The translations under genes and the position numbers were made by a program. From positions 1 to 17,421 of the forward strand of contig CAYULB010000044.1 in the NCBI GenBank assembly GCA_964445575.1: a stretch of 17,421 bases of DNA. The letters are read 5' to 3'. The notes below the pieces were generated by a model, which worked only from the letters and a program-made list of their open reading frames with translations, was not told where the DNA came from and did no database searches. Below, piece by piece: positions 6,353 through 13,362 of the stretch (positions are counted from its first letter, which is position 1; each line of letters starts with the position of its first letter). This DNA is from WJMT01 sp964445575 (GTDB taxonomy: Bacteria > Acidobacteriota > Aminicenantia > Aminicenantales > Aminicenantaceae).

Positions 6353-7165
6353 CTATTTGCCCCAGTCATAGGGCAAGAGAAAGTCATGACCTACGGTCCG
6401 CTCAGAAATTTTCAAAATAGGAGGAAGCTTTCTTTTGAATTCAGAGTTTTTTATCATCACTATTATTTTGTTCACTGTTTGTTCAGAAAAACCCATGGAT
6501 AAGAGTTCTTTTTTTTGTTTTCTAAGGTCTACCATTTGATACAGAATCTTGTCTATTGTTTCATAGTCAATCCCTATCTCTTTTTCATCTGTTTGTCCAG
6601 GCCAGAATCCTGCAGAAGGTGATTTGGATAGGATTTCTTCAGGTACCTTCAAATGTTTTCCGAGTTCCCTTACTTGAGTTTTATACAGGTCTCCTATGGG
6701 ATTAATCCCGCTGGCCATGTCTCCGTGTATGGTTCCGTAACCTAAAATCAGCTCTGTCTTGTTGCTTGTTCCAATGACCATTGCTTTTTCTCTCAAGGAG
6801 AAGTCGTAGAGAATGGACATCCGTTCGCGGGCCATTTTATTTCCTTTTAGGATTTTGTTTTTAGTGGGATATTTTGAGTAGTAAATATCCACCATGGGTT
6901 TGATATTGATATTTTTGGATTTTATTCCGAGTATTTTAATGACCTTTTGTGCATCGGTGACATCTTTTTCAAAGCTGTCTCCATAAGGAAGGACAATTGC
7001 CAGCACATTTTGTGCTCCCACAGCCTTTGCACAAAGAAATGCGGTTACTGAGGAATCCAAGCCGCCGGAAAGGCCTAACACAGCTTTTTTAAAGTCAAAT
7101 TTTGCCAGTTCGTCCCTTATAAACTTTGTGAGTAATTTTTCTACAAAAACCGGATTAATCTTCAT
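6353..7165 (-). CDS. nadE: NAD synthetase (synthetase subunit)
   Basis: NadE converts nicotinate adenine dinucleotide to NAD, using ATP and ammonia. It shows the N-type ATP pyrophosphatase loop SGGLDSS (33-39), GTSNKTE (132-138), GDMASGINPIGDLYKTQV (148-165) and SPSAGFWPGQTDE (182-194). At 270 residues it is a stand-alone synthetase domain with no fused glutaminase. I chose the ATG at 7165; a TTG at 7174 would add three residues. Either start overlaps the end of the upstream amidase gene (11 or 20 nt). The tight coupling, with the amidase first, mirrors the domain order of fused glutamine-dependent NAD synthetases. This suggests that the neighbour supplies ammonia from glutamine. Confidence 0.95.
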   Translation of the reverse strand: MKINPVFVEKLLTKFIRDELAKFDFKKAVLGLSGGLDSSVTAFLCAKAVGAQNVLAIVLPYGDSFEKDVTDAQKVIKILGIKSKNINIKPMVDIYYSKYPTKNKILKGNKMARERMSILYDFSLREKAMVIGTSNKTELILGYGTIHGDMASGINPIGDLYKTQVRELGKHLKVPEEILSKSPSAGFWPGQTDEKEIGIDYETIDKILYQMVDLRKQKKELLSMGFSEQTVNKIIVMIKNSEFKRKLPPILKISERTVGHDFLLPYDWGK

Positions 7166-8003
7166 TTTCTTCAACAGCCTTGTTTAAACCTTTTAAGATG
7201 ACTTCAGGCTTGTTATCTCTTTTATAAAAAAGTTTTCTCCGCGCATTCCTGAGCAGGTTCAGGTCAAGCTCTTCAATAAGAAAATCTTCATCCACAGATG
7301 AAGCTCTAGCCAGCAGCTTTCCTTCCGGGCTGAAGATAAAAGAGCCCCCAGCAAAGGATTTGCCATCCTCAAACCCGACTCTGTTGCAGTAAATCAGGAA
7401 AGCTGTTGAGAAGCGGGATACAGATTCCCCCATCAATTCCCACATATGCGAGGAGGCGTATTTCTTTTTTTCTTCCATTCCCCTCCCCGGAGCTGCGCTC
7501 AATACGATGATTATATCCGCTCCTTGAGAAAAAAGGACATAGTTTGCTCCATAGTTTAGAAAATCATAGCAAATCAGAACCCCGGTTTTTCCAAAGGGCG
7601 TTTGAAAAGCAGAGAAATTTTTTCCCTGAGAAAAAAATTTAGCTTCTTCAAACATACCATAATTGGGAAGAAAAACTTTCCTGTGGATATGGAGAATTTT
7701 TCCGTTAAAGAGATAAGCTGCGGAATTAAAAAAATTTCCCTTTCCTTTTTCTTCTACAAAGCCAAGTACAATCGATATGTCTTTGCTTATCTGTTTTAAT
7801 GTATCAAAAACCTTATCTTTATTCGGATCTAAAGCGGTTTCTGGAACAAGGTCTTTTAGGGTGTACCCTGTGAGACTTAATTCAGGAAAGACAACCAGGT
7901 CTGCCCCTTTGTTTTTTGCTTTTTCTATGAGTTCTAAGTGAATGTTTAAATTTTTTTTTACATCTCGGAGGACGGGAGATATCTGAGCTAACGCAGCTTT
8001 CAT
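7155..8003 (-). CDS. Nitrilase-superfamily amidase, probable glutaminase subunit for NadE
   Basis: This carbon-nitrogen hydrolase has the full catalytic triad: Glu41 in VVFPELSLTGY, Lys109 in HRKVFLPNYGMFEE and Cys145 in GVLICYDF. CNRVGFEDGKSFAGGSFIFSPEGKLLA is the usual substrate-side segment. At 282 residues it matches the size of the N-terminal glutaminase domain of glutamine-dependent NAD synthetase, and it overlaps nadE. My inference is that it releases ammonia from glutamine for NadE. A carbamoylputrescine-amidase or omega-amidase role is the main alternative, and its placement argues against that. No Shine-Dalgarno precedes the ATG, and the predicted transcription start falls on the ATG itself, so the message may be leaderless. 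Confidence 0.85.
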   Translation of the reverse strand: MKAALAQISPVLRDVKKNLNIHLELIEKAKNKGADLVVFPELSLTGYTLKDLVPETALDPNKDKVFDTLKQISKDISIVLGFVEEKGKGNFFNSAAYLFNGKILHIHRKVFLPNYGMFEEAKFFSQGKNFSAFQTPFGKTGVLICYDFLNYGANYVLFSQGADIIIVLSAAPGRGMEEKKKYASSHMWELMGESVSRFSTAFLIYCNRVGFEDGKSFAGGSFIFSPEGKLLARASSVDEDFLIEELDLNLLRNARRKLFYKRDNKPEVILKGLNKAVEENED

Positions 8004-8009
8004 ATAAAA

Positions 8010-8038
8010 AATCTATCATATATTGAAAGGGTTTTCAA
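8010..8038 (-). promoter_or_regulatory. Promoter of the amidase-nadE-rsmI operon
   Basis: On the minus strand TTGAAA (8038-8033) lies 17 bp before TAGATT (8015-8010). The predicted start, about 8003-8004, coincides with the A of the amidase ATG (8003), so no leader is left for a Shine-Dalgarno. Confidence 0.55.
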
Positions 8039-8039
8039 T
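8022..8039. promoter_or_regulatory. Inverted repeat over the -35 of the amidase-nadE promoter
   Basis: ATTGAAA and TTTCAAT form a perfect 7-bp inverted repeat around a 4-bp centre (GGGT). It covers the whole -35 and most of the spacer of the promoter at 8010-8038. An operator for a dimeric regulator is possible. No regulator gene is nearby. Confidence 0.35.
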
Positions 8040-8087
8040 TTATGAGTATTTTTTTGTCGTGGAAGTGGTGTAGAATAATAAGGGAAG

Positions 8088-8116
8088 TTGCTTTGTTCGT
8101 TTTTTTTATTTATAAA
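8088..8116 (+). promoter_or_regulatory. Promoter of the DUF4388-J-TPR gene
   Basis: TTGCTT (8088-8093) lies 17 bp before TATAAA (8111-8116). The start near 8123 would leave a leader of about 20 nt. A weaker alternative is TTGTCG (8054-8059) and TAATAA (8076-8081), 16 bp apart. Confidence 0.45.
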
Positions 8117-8142
8117 TAAATAAGTGAAAGCAAAGCGGAAAA

Positions 8143-9579
8143 ATGGAACATATAGGGTATTTCTTAAAAAAAATATATTTTGAAGATACAGACGGGCAGT
8201 TAAGTTTCCGGAGAGGAAGCATCCAGAAGTACCTTTTTTTCAAGAATAAACAGCTTATCTATGCCAAGACAAATCAATCCCAGGAATTATTAGGCGAAGT
8301 ATTATTCAGATTGGGAAAGCTTTCAAAAGAGGATTATCTCAAAATAGATCGATATATTGAACCGAAAAAATCCATAGGAGAAACATTGATATCTAATAAC
8401 CTCATATCAAAGCAAGACCTTATCAAAGGATTGAAATATCAGATGAGGGAGATCGCTCTCAATCTTTTTCCAATATTTGATGGAAACTTTGATTTTAAAG
8501 AAAAGAAAGAATACAGTGTGGATGAATTCGAGGTTCAAATTGATATACCTGATTTGATTGAAGATGGAATAAGGCGCATGAAATATGATGAGAAGTTGAG
8601 AAATTTGATGAAGGAAAAGGTTTTTAAACGCAAATCAAAAGAATTTTTTCTCCGGCTGACTGAAGAAGAAAAAGATGTTTGGGGGGCTGTAGACGGGACT
8701 AAGACCAGCAGCGATATTCTTGAATCTTCGGATTTTGATCCTTCTTCTTTCTGGAAAGATATTTATCTTCTTTATTGTTTGGGACTGATAGAAACAGGAG
8801 ATGAGAAGGAAGAGAAACCCGTGAGTACTAAAGAGGAAGAAGAAACTGAAAAAGGGGAAGCCCCAGAAAAAAAAGTTAAGGATGTTCTCAACCTCTATGC
8901 AAAGATTGAATCAATGGATTACTATCATATTTTGGGGGTTTCTAAAGAAGCATCAGTAAAAGAGATAAAAAAGGCCTATTTTGATGCAGCCAGGAAATAT
9001 CATCCTGACCTTTTCAACAGAGATCTTCCCAGGGAGGTCAGGGGGAAAATCGACGATGTTTTTGATAGAGTGACCAAATGCTACCATACATTGATTGATC
9101 CAGAGAAGAGGAGAAGGTATGATGAAGAAGAGGGGGAGAAAGATAAAAAAGAGGAAGAGCATAAACCGGCAAAAGAGGCGGACAAAAGATTCCGTCAGGG
9201 TAAGAAACTTTATGATCAAGGTCAGTACCAGAAAGCTATCGCTTATCTTCAGGCTGCCATAAGGCTTCAAAAAGACAAAGCTGATTATTTTTTGCTTTTG
9301 GCTCTTGCCCAATCAAAAATCAATGCTTTCCAGAGAGAAGCAGAAGAAAATTTCAAGAAAGTTATCAGGCTGGAACCTTGGAATCCTGAAGGATATGTTG
9401 GGTTAGGGATGCTGTATAAAAAAGCGTCTTTGAAAGTAAAAGCAGCCGGCCAGTTTAAAAAGGCTTTAGAAGTGGACTCTGACAACCAAGCTGCCCGGAA
9501 GGCATTGATTGAAATAGAAGGCAGAAAAGACAGAAAAGGCATTCAAAGCCTCTTGGATTTTTTTAAAAAGAAAATTTAG
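8143..9579 (+). CDS. DUF4388 (PATAN)-J domain-TPR fusion protein
   Basis: There are three parts. Residues 1 to about 120 resemble DUF4388/PATAN domains, with a phrase like GSIQKYLFFKNKQLIYAKT followed by GEVLFRLGKLS and IGETLISNNLIS. After a linker with a charged stretch (220-245), residues 259-328 form a J domain. It keeps the HPD motif (287-289), which stimulates Hsp70 ATPase, and ends DPEKRRRYDEE. The C-terminus (345 to about 447) holds about three TPR repeats, e.g. GKKLYDQGQYQKAIAYLQAAIRL. There is no signal peptide, membrane segment, Gly/Phe region or zinc finger, so this is a specialised J protein, not DnaJ itself. DUF4388 fusions are frequent in deltaproteobacteria and relatives and often associated with signalling. 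Its partner and target are unknown. It is convergent with the secreted TPR gene, with 18 nt between stops. Confidence 0.85.
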   Translation: MEHIGYFLKKIYFEDTDGQLSFRRGSIQKYLFFKNKQLIYAKTNQSQELLGEVLFRLGKLSKEDYLKIDRYIEPKKSIGETLISNNLISKQDLIKGLKYQMREIALNLFPIFDGNFDFKEKKEYSVDEFEVQIDIPDLIEDGIRRMKYDEKLRNLMKEKVFKRKSKEFFLRLTEEEKDVWGAVDGTKTSSDILESSDFDPSSFWKDIYLLYCLGLIETGDEKEEKPVSTKEEEETEKGEAPEKKVKDVLNLYAKIESMDYYHILGVSKEASVKEIKKAYFDAARKYHPDLFNRDLPREVRGKIDDVFDRVTKCYHTLIDPEKRRRYDEEEGEKDKKEEEHKPAKEADKRFRQGKKLYDQGQYQKAIAYLQAAIRLQKDKADYFLLLALAQSKINAFQREAEENFKKVIRLEPWNPEGYVGLGMLYKKASLKVKAAGQFKKALEVDSDNQAARKALIEIEGRKDRKGIQSLLDFFKKKI

Positions 9580-9597
9580 AGAGTTTGGGACTGTCTT

Positions 9598-10782
9598 TTA
9601 ATCAATCCCGAGTTTATTCTTAATCCGTTCAATCAATGCATTGAATTTATCAAGTTCTTTTTTCTGTTCATCCTGGAGTTGATTGATAGTTTCTTGAAGA
9701 GACTTGATTTCTTTTCTCATCTCTTCAACTTCTTTCTTTTCTTCTTCCGTCAGATCTTCTTCGTTTTTTTCTCCGAATCTCTCATTAAATGTGGCGGTTA
9801 ATTTCTCAAGTTCCTCGACTTTGGCAGCCAGTTCTTTGACTGTTTCGTTATAAGAAGATTTGGTGCTGAAATAAAGACCCTCTGCGAGTTTCATTGCTTT
9901 TTCAGAGTTTGCTTGAGAAAGAAAACCAGCATAAAGAAGATATTCCACAGCCTCATCCACTACGCTGGGGTCATTTTCTGCTTTTGCTGCCAGCAGTATT
10001 CCCGTGTTATAGGCCACTTCGCCGCTTTTTTGTTTTAAGAAAGCTTGTTTGTAATGTTTTAAAGCTTCTTCTCTTTTGCCGCTTCTATGAAGAGCCTTAG
10101 CATAAAAGGAAGTGGTTGCAAAAGTGTTTAACACTTCGTTTGCAGTTTTGAGAGCTTTGGCTGCATCTGAATACTGTTTTTTCTCATAAAGTTCTTTTCC
10201 GAGAACGGCAAGCTCCGATATGATCTGTTTGTTTTTTAATATATTATAAGAGGTAATGTAGTTTTCTATTGCCCCTTTATGATTTCCTGCTTTTTTCATG
10301 GCTTGAGCTTGAGTGTAGTAGCCAGCCCCTATCATACGATTCCAGGCATCTGCGCTTTTGGAGTCCTGGGAGCTGCTTTTGGCTGATTTGGCAGTTTGAA
10401 CGACCTGAGATCCATAAGAAACAGCTTTGTCCAGGTTTTGTCCCTGATTGGTAAGGGTAGAGGCGAGATTGATCAACACCTGGCATTTGGTATTGACATC
10501 CAGTCCTCCGAGTTCTAAAGCTCTTTCTCCATAGTTGATGACCTCGGCTGCGGTTTTTCCTTCATAAGGGAGCAGGCAAAGAGTGGCATTAGCGAAATTT
10601 TCATTTTCCATGCCTTTCCCCCCGTATTTAGAAAGCCAGTCTTTGAGAAGAGAAGCTCTTTGATTGACATCAGATGCTGTCATGGCTTTAATGTATTCTT
10701 CTTTGGCGGTTGATTCTTGGGCTGGGAGCAAACTGCAAAAAAACAAACCCAGTACCATAGAAGTGAGAACTATCTTTTTCAT
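9598..10782 (-). CDS. Secreted TPR-repeat protein with C-terminal coiled coil
   Basis: An N-terminal signal peptide (KK, then the hydrophobic core IVLTSMVLGLFFCSLL, then PAQ) suggests export, probably with cleavage near residues 21-22. The Cys at 16 does not fit a lipobox. Most of the 394 residues are helical TPR-like repeats, e.g. KAGNHKGAIENYITSYNIL, KKQYSDAAKALKTANEVL and RSGKREEALKHYKQAF. From about residue 310 a strongly charged heptad-rich coiled coil runs to the end. The gene has AAGGAG and its own promoter (10810-10838). A periplasmic scaffold role is a guess. No enzymatic motif is seen. Confidence 0.8.
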   Translation of the reverse strand: MKKIVLTSMVLGLFFCSLLPAQESTAKEEYIKAMTASDVNQRASLLKDWLSKYGGKGMENENFANATLCLLPYEGKTAAEVINYGERALELGGLDVNTKCQVLINLASTLTNQGQNLDKAVSYGSQVVQTAKSAKSSSQDSKSADAWNRMIGAGYYTQAQAMKKAGNHKGAIENYITSYNILKNKQIISELAVLGKELYEKKQYSDAAKALKTANEVLNTFATTSFYAKALHRSGKREEALKHYKQAFLKQKSGEVAYNTGILLAAKAENDPSVVDEAVEYLLYAGFLSQANSEKAMKLAEGLYFSTKSSYNETVKELAAKVEELEKLTATFNERFGEKNEEDLTEEEKKEVEEMRKEIKSLQETINQLQDEQKKELDKFNALIERIKNKLGID

Positions 10783-10809
10783 TTTCCTTTTCTCCTTGAA
10801 ATTTTTTGA

Positions 10810-10838
10810 ATCATAGCCCTTCTAAAAATAAAAGTCAA
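10810..10838 (-). promoter_or_regulatory. Promoter of the secreted TPR gene
   Basis: On the minus strand TTGACT (10838-10833) lies 17 bp before TATGAT (10815-10810). The predicted start near 10803 gives a leader of about 21 nt containing AAGGAG. Confidence 0.65.
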
Positions 10839-11042
10839 CTTTTATTCAATCCGCAAGTTGGCACCAATCCAAAGATATAATAGCAGATATTTTTGTATAT
10901 GAAAAGTTTGGGAGCCCTTCATAAATTTTATTTTTGCTGCTTTCTGGTGCGTCAGGATTGTTCAGATTTGAGGGTTTGTTGGGTGAATAGAGCACTTCTT
11001 GTTATGTTCTTTGATAAAGCAAGATTCCGTTTCCTCTTGAGC
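10839..11042. other. Intergenic region with no assigned gene
   Basis: This is most of the 300-bp gap between the divergent TPR gene and murB. It holds a perfect -10 hexamer TATAAT (10876-10881, plus strand) without a good -35 at the right distance, and an imperfect hairpin with TATGAA and TTCATA arms. A 61-codon frame (from 10893) has a TTG start, no Shine-Dalgarno and no recognisable protein. I see no convincing gene or RNA. Confidence 0.4.
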
Positions 11043-11071
11043 TTGTTTAGACTTTTTTATAGGGATAAGAT
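11043..11071 (+). promoter_or_regulatory. Candidate promoter of murB
   Basis: TTGTTT (11043-11048) lies 17 bp before TAAGAT (11066-11071). The start would fall near 11078, only about 5 nt before the ATG at 11083. Both hexamers are imperfect, so this is a moderate to weak call. Confidence 0.35.
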
Positions 11072-11082
11072 AAAATAATTTT

Positions 11083-12018
11083 ATGGGAAGCGAACAGAGA
11101 GACTTTGAAGTCCTTTTTGAAAATAAAGTGGGGAAAAGACTGAGAAAATCAGTCCCTTTGAGTCAGTATTCACACTTTAGAATAGGGGGGAAGGCAGATT
11201 ACTTTTTTTCTGCCTCTTCTCTTACAGAACTCACTGAAGCTGTTGAACTGGCCAAAAAGAATGAGGTTTTTTACCGAATTATTGGCGGTGGATTCAATGT
11301 ATTGTTTGATGATGATGGATTTAGAGGGCTGATTATAAAAAACAATGCCAAAGGCATAAAAAAGCTATCTTCTACTGAAATACAAGTGTTATCTGGGACT
11401 GACCTTAATGATTCGATTCGCTTTTGTTTGGATAATGAACTGGGAGGGATTGAGTTTTTGGCTGGAATACCTGGGACCGTAGGAGGAGCAGCATGTGGAA
11501 ATGCAGGGGCTTTTGGGCATTGTATTGAAGAGATCATAACAAAAGCGGTTGTTTTAAAACAGAACGGAGAGAAGACTGAATTGAAAAATAATCAGATGGG
11601 TTTCAAGTATAGAGGGAGTATTCTTAAGGAAAAACCTTATATTTTATTAAAAGCAGTGATTAAGCTTTCACCGGATAGTCGGGTATCCATAAAAAAAAAT
11701 ATCGAGTCAAACATAAAGAAAAGAGAAAAAAAACATCCCCCCTGGTCAGCTGCCTGTGCGGGAAGTTATTTTAAAAATCCGGTTTCAGAAAAAGGGGAGA
11801 AGATAGCAGCAGGTTATCTTTTAGACAAAGTAGGAGCGAGAAGTCTGAGAAAAGGCGATGCAGGTGTTTTTAAGGGGCATTCTAATTTTCTCATCAACAC
11901 GGGAAAAGCAAGTTCTCAAGATATCAGAGACTTGGCTTCAGAACTCAAACAGCGGGTGAAAAAAAGATTCGGCATTACCCTGGAAGAGGAAGTGGTGTTT
12001 ATTCCAGCAGAGCCTTGA
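11083..12018 (+). CDS. murB: UDP-N-acetylenolpyruvoylglucosamine reductase MurB
   Basis: MurB is a cytoplasmic flavoenzyme that reduces the MurA product with NADPH to UDP-N-acetylmuramic acid. YSHFRIGGKADYF (29-41) opens the FAD domain. LAGIPGTVGGAACGNAGAFG (126-145) is the flavin-binding core. Catalytic positions are recognisable as Arg177 in YRGSIL, Ser228 in AGSYFKNP and the Glu of LEEEVVFI at the end. Length 311 is typical. Oddity: the FAD loop reads IIGGGFNVLF (67-76), where the family normally has GxGSN or GGGTN, so Phe71 replaces a small hydroxyl residue. No Shine-Dalgarno is visible before the ATG. The 3' end overlaps the convergent DUF2520 gene by 20 bp. MurA is encoded 2.5 kb further on, on the other strand. 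Confidence 0.94.
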   Translation: MGSEQRDFEVLFENKVGKRLRKSVPLSQYSHFRIGGKADYFFSASSLTELTEAVELAKKNEVFYRIIGGGFNVLFDDDGFRGLIIKNNAKGIKKLSSTEIQVLSGTDLNDSIRFCLDNELGGIEFLAGIPGTVGGAACGNAGAFGHCIEEIITKAVVLKQNGEKTELKNNQMGFKYRGSILKEKPYILLKAVIKLSPDSRVSIKKNIESNIKKREKKHPPWSAACAGSYFKNPVSEKGEKIAAGYLLDKVGARSLRKGDAGVFKGHSNFLINTGKASSQDIRDLASELKQRVKKRFGITLEEEVVFIPAEP

Positions 12019-12856
12019 TCTTCTTTATTTTATTTTGAGACAAACGGTTTTCTTTTTTGGCAATTTTGAGGGCCTGTTTAGCAAAATCTTGGTATGTCTT
12101 GAAAACAGAGGGGTAAGGACGTAAGCTTATAAGATGTGATTTCAGGGTTTCCAGGTCTCCTCTGGAAACAGGTCCGGTTAAAGATTGTGAAATGCCGGTT
12201 TTTTCTGCATTGCGGAGAGTTTCTTTGATAAGAGAAAGAATTATTTCATCCCTGAGTTCTTGTTTTATATCAGCTTTTTCTAACACACTCCTGGCAAGTT
12301 CTATGAGAACAATCAAATAATTGGATGCAATGGTGCAGGCTGCATGATAGAGCGGTTTGTCCTTTGGTTTTAATATAAAGCTTAGACCTCCCAGTTTCCT
12401 CACAATCATTTGGGAGAGCTCCTGTTCTTTTTTAGCTCCCTCTATGCTGAAATAAACGTTTTTAAAAAGCCGAAACTCACGGCTTTTTTTTGGAAAGCTC
12501 CGGACAGGATGGATGGAAGCTGTTTGGGCCCCTGATTCCTTAAGTGGCCCGAGAATCTGACTTGATAGAATCCCGCTGCAGTGAAAAATAAATTTTTTAT
12601 TCAGGTCCAGACCCGAGAGTTCTTTCACTACATCCTTTATCTTATCGTCTGGAACTGAAATGATGACCATTTCAGCATTTTCAACTGCCTTTTTATTATC
12701 TGTCATAGGGGTTCCTTCCCCTATTATTTCAGCACTTTCTTTTGCTGAGGAGAGGGTCCTGCATGTGAGAGCAAGGATGGAAAAGCCTTGTTTTGCTAAA
12801 GAATAACCTATGGTCGTTCCCAGCTTTCCCGAACCGATTATGGCTGTTTTTTTCAT
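11999..12856 (-). CDS. Rossmann-fold NADP-binding/DUF2520 protein
   Basis: The N-terminal Rossmann domain starts AIIGSGKLGTTIG (5-17, GxGxxG) and has VIISVPDDKI (64-73), as in ketopantoate and F420-dependent NADP reductases. The C-terminal helical half carries the DUF2520 signatures HPVRSFP (116-122), YHAAC (170-174), SNYLIVLIE and LTGPVSRGDLETLKSHL (227-243). The family is probably a dehydrogenase or reductase of unknown substrate. Related genes sometimes lie by pantothenate genes elsewhere, but none is here. The start overlaps the NYN gene stop in an ATGA (12853-12856), so the two are translationally coupled. The last 20 bp overlap murB on the other strand. Confidence 0.85.
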   Translation of the reverse strand: MKKTAIIGSGKLGTTIGYSLAKQGFSILALTCRTLSSAKESAEIIGEGTPMTDNKKAVENAEMVIISVPDDKIKDVVKELSGLDLNKKFIFHCSGILSSQILGPLKESGAQTASIHPVRSFPKKSREFRLFKNVYFSIEGAKKEQELSQMIVRKLGGLSFILKPKDKPLYHAACTIASNYLIVLIELARSVLEKADIKQELRDEIILSLIKETLRNAEKTGISQSLTGPVSRGDLETLKSHLISLRPYPSVFKTYQDFAKQALKIAKKENRLSQNKIKKIKALLE

Positions 12857-13332
12857 TTTTTTCTTTCAAAAATTTTTGCCCAGAACTTAACTTCAAGAGG
12901 AGAAGGAGGTTCCACATTCTTTTCCAATTCCTTCATTTTTTTATACTTTTTGTGGGTCTTTTTTAGCAGCTTATTGAATTCTTCGCAGTTTATACTTCTG
13001 GCCCCTTTTGATTTTGCGAAGCGTTTGATTTCTCTATCTGAACTCACTACGGATAACTGTCTTAAATCGGTTTCTTTGGATATAATCTTTTTTATGATTT
13101 CATCAGCATCCTGATTAAAGTCCGGGTAAAACACGTAAAAAGGCGGTCCTTTAAAATCTTCTTGTGTGGTATCTGAAGCAGGAGGGCCGTCAAATACCAC
13201 CATGACTCTTGTTTTCTTGACCTTTTGGAAAACGATGAGTCTGCCTATAAGTGCATGCCTGCTTTCCGGAGACCTAATTTCAAGGGAGGGAAGGTGTCCC
13301 ATAAGGTTGTTGCCGTCGATCAAATAGGGCAT
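12853..13332 (-). CDS. NYN-domain (YacP-like) ribonuclease
   Basis: This 159-residue protein has a PIN-like NYN fold. The acidic residues expected for metal-dependent RNA cleavage are in place: Asp6 in YLIDGNNLMG, Asp48 in VMVVFDGP, Asp77 in QDADEIIKKII and Asp99 in VVSSDREIKRFAKSKG. YacP/Rae1 of Bacillus is the best known relative; Rae1 cuts mRNA in the ribosomal A site. The length and single-domain layout fit. Whether it acts on ribosome-bound mRNA here is not shown. It begins 30 nt after the metallo-hydrolase gene and overlaps the DUF2520 gene. No Shine-Dalgarno is obvious. Confidence 0.82.
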   Translation of the reverse strand: MPYLIDGNNLMGHLPSLEIRSPESRHALIGRLIVFQKVKKTRVMVVFDGPPASDTTQEDFKGPPFYVFYPDFNQDADEIIKKIISKETDLRQLSVVSSDREIKRFAKSKGARSINCEEFNKLLKKTHKKYKKMKELEKNVEPPSPLEVKFWAKIFERKK

Positions 13333-13362
13333 GGATGAGCTGTTTAATCTTTTTTCTGCTTT

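Noticed and set aside
9580..9610. Possible terminator between the converging J-protein and TPR genes
   Set aside because: GGGACTG and CAATCCC pair with a mismatch and there is no proper T run; too weak to call.
10893..11078. 61-codon frame upstream of murB
   Set aside because: TTG start, no Shine-Dalgarno, Cys/Phe-rich random-looking protein, and it ends inside the candidate murB promoter region.
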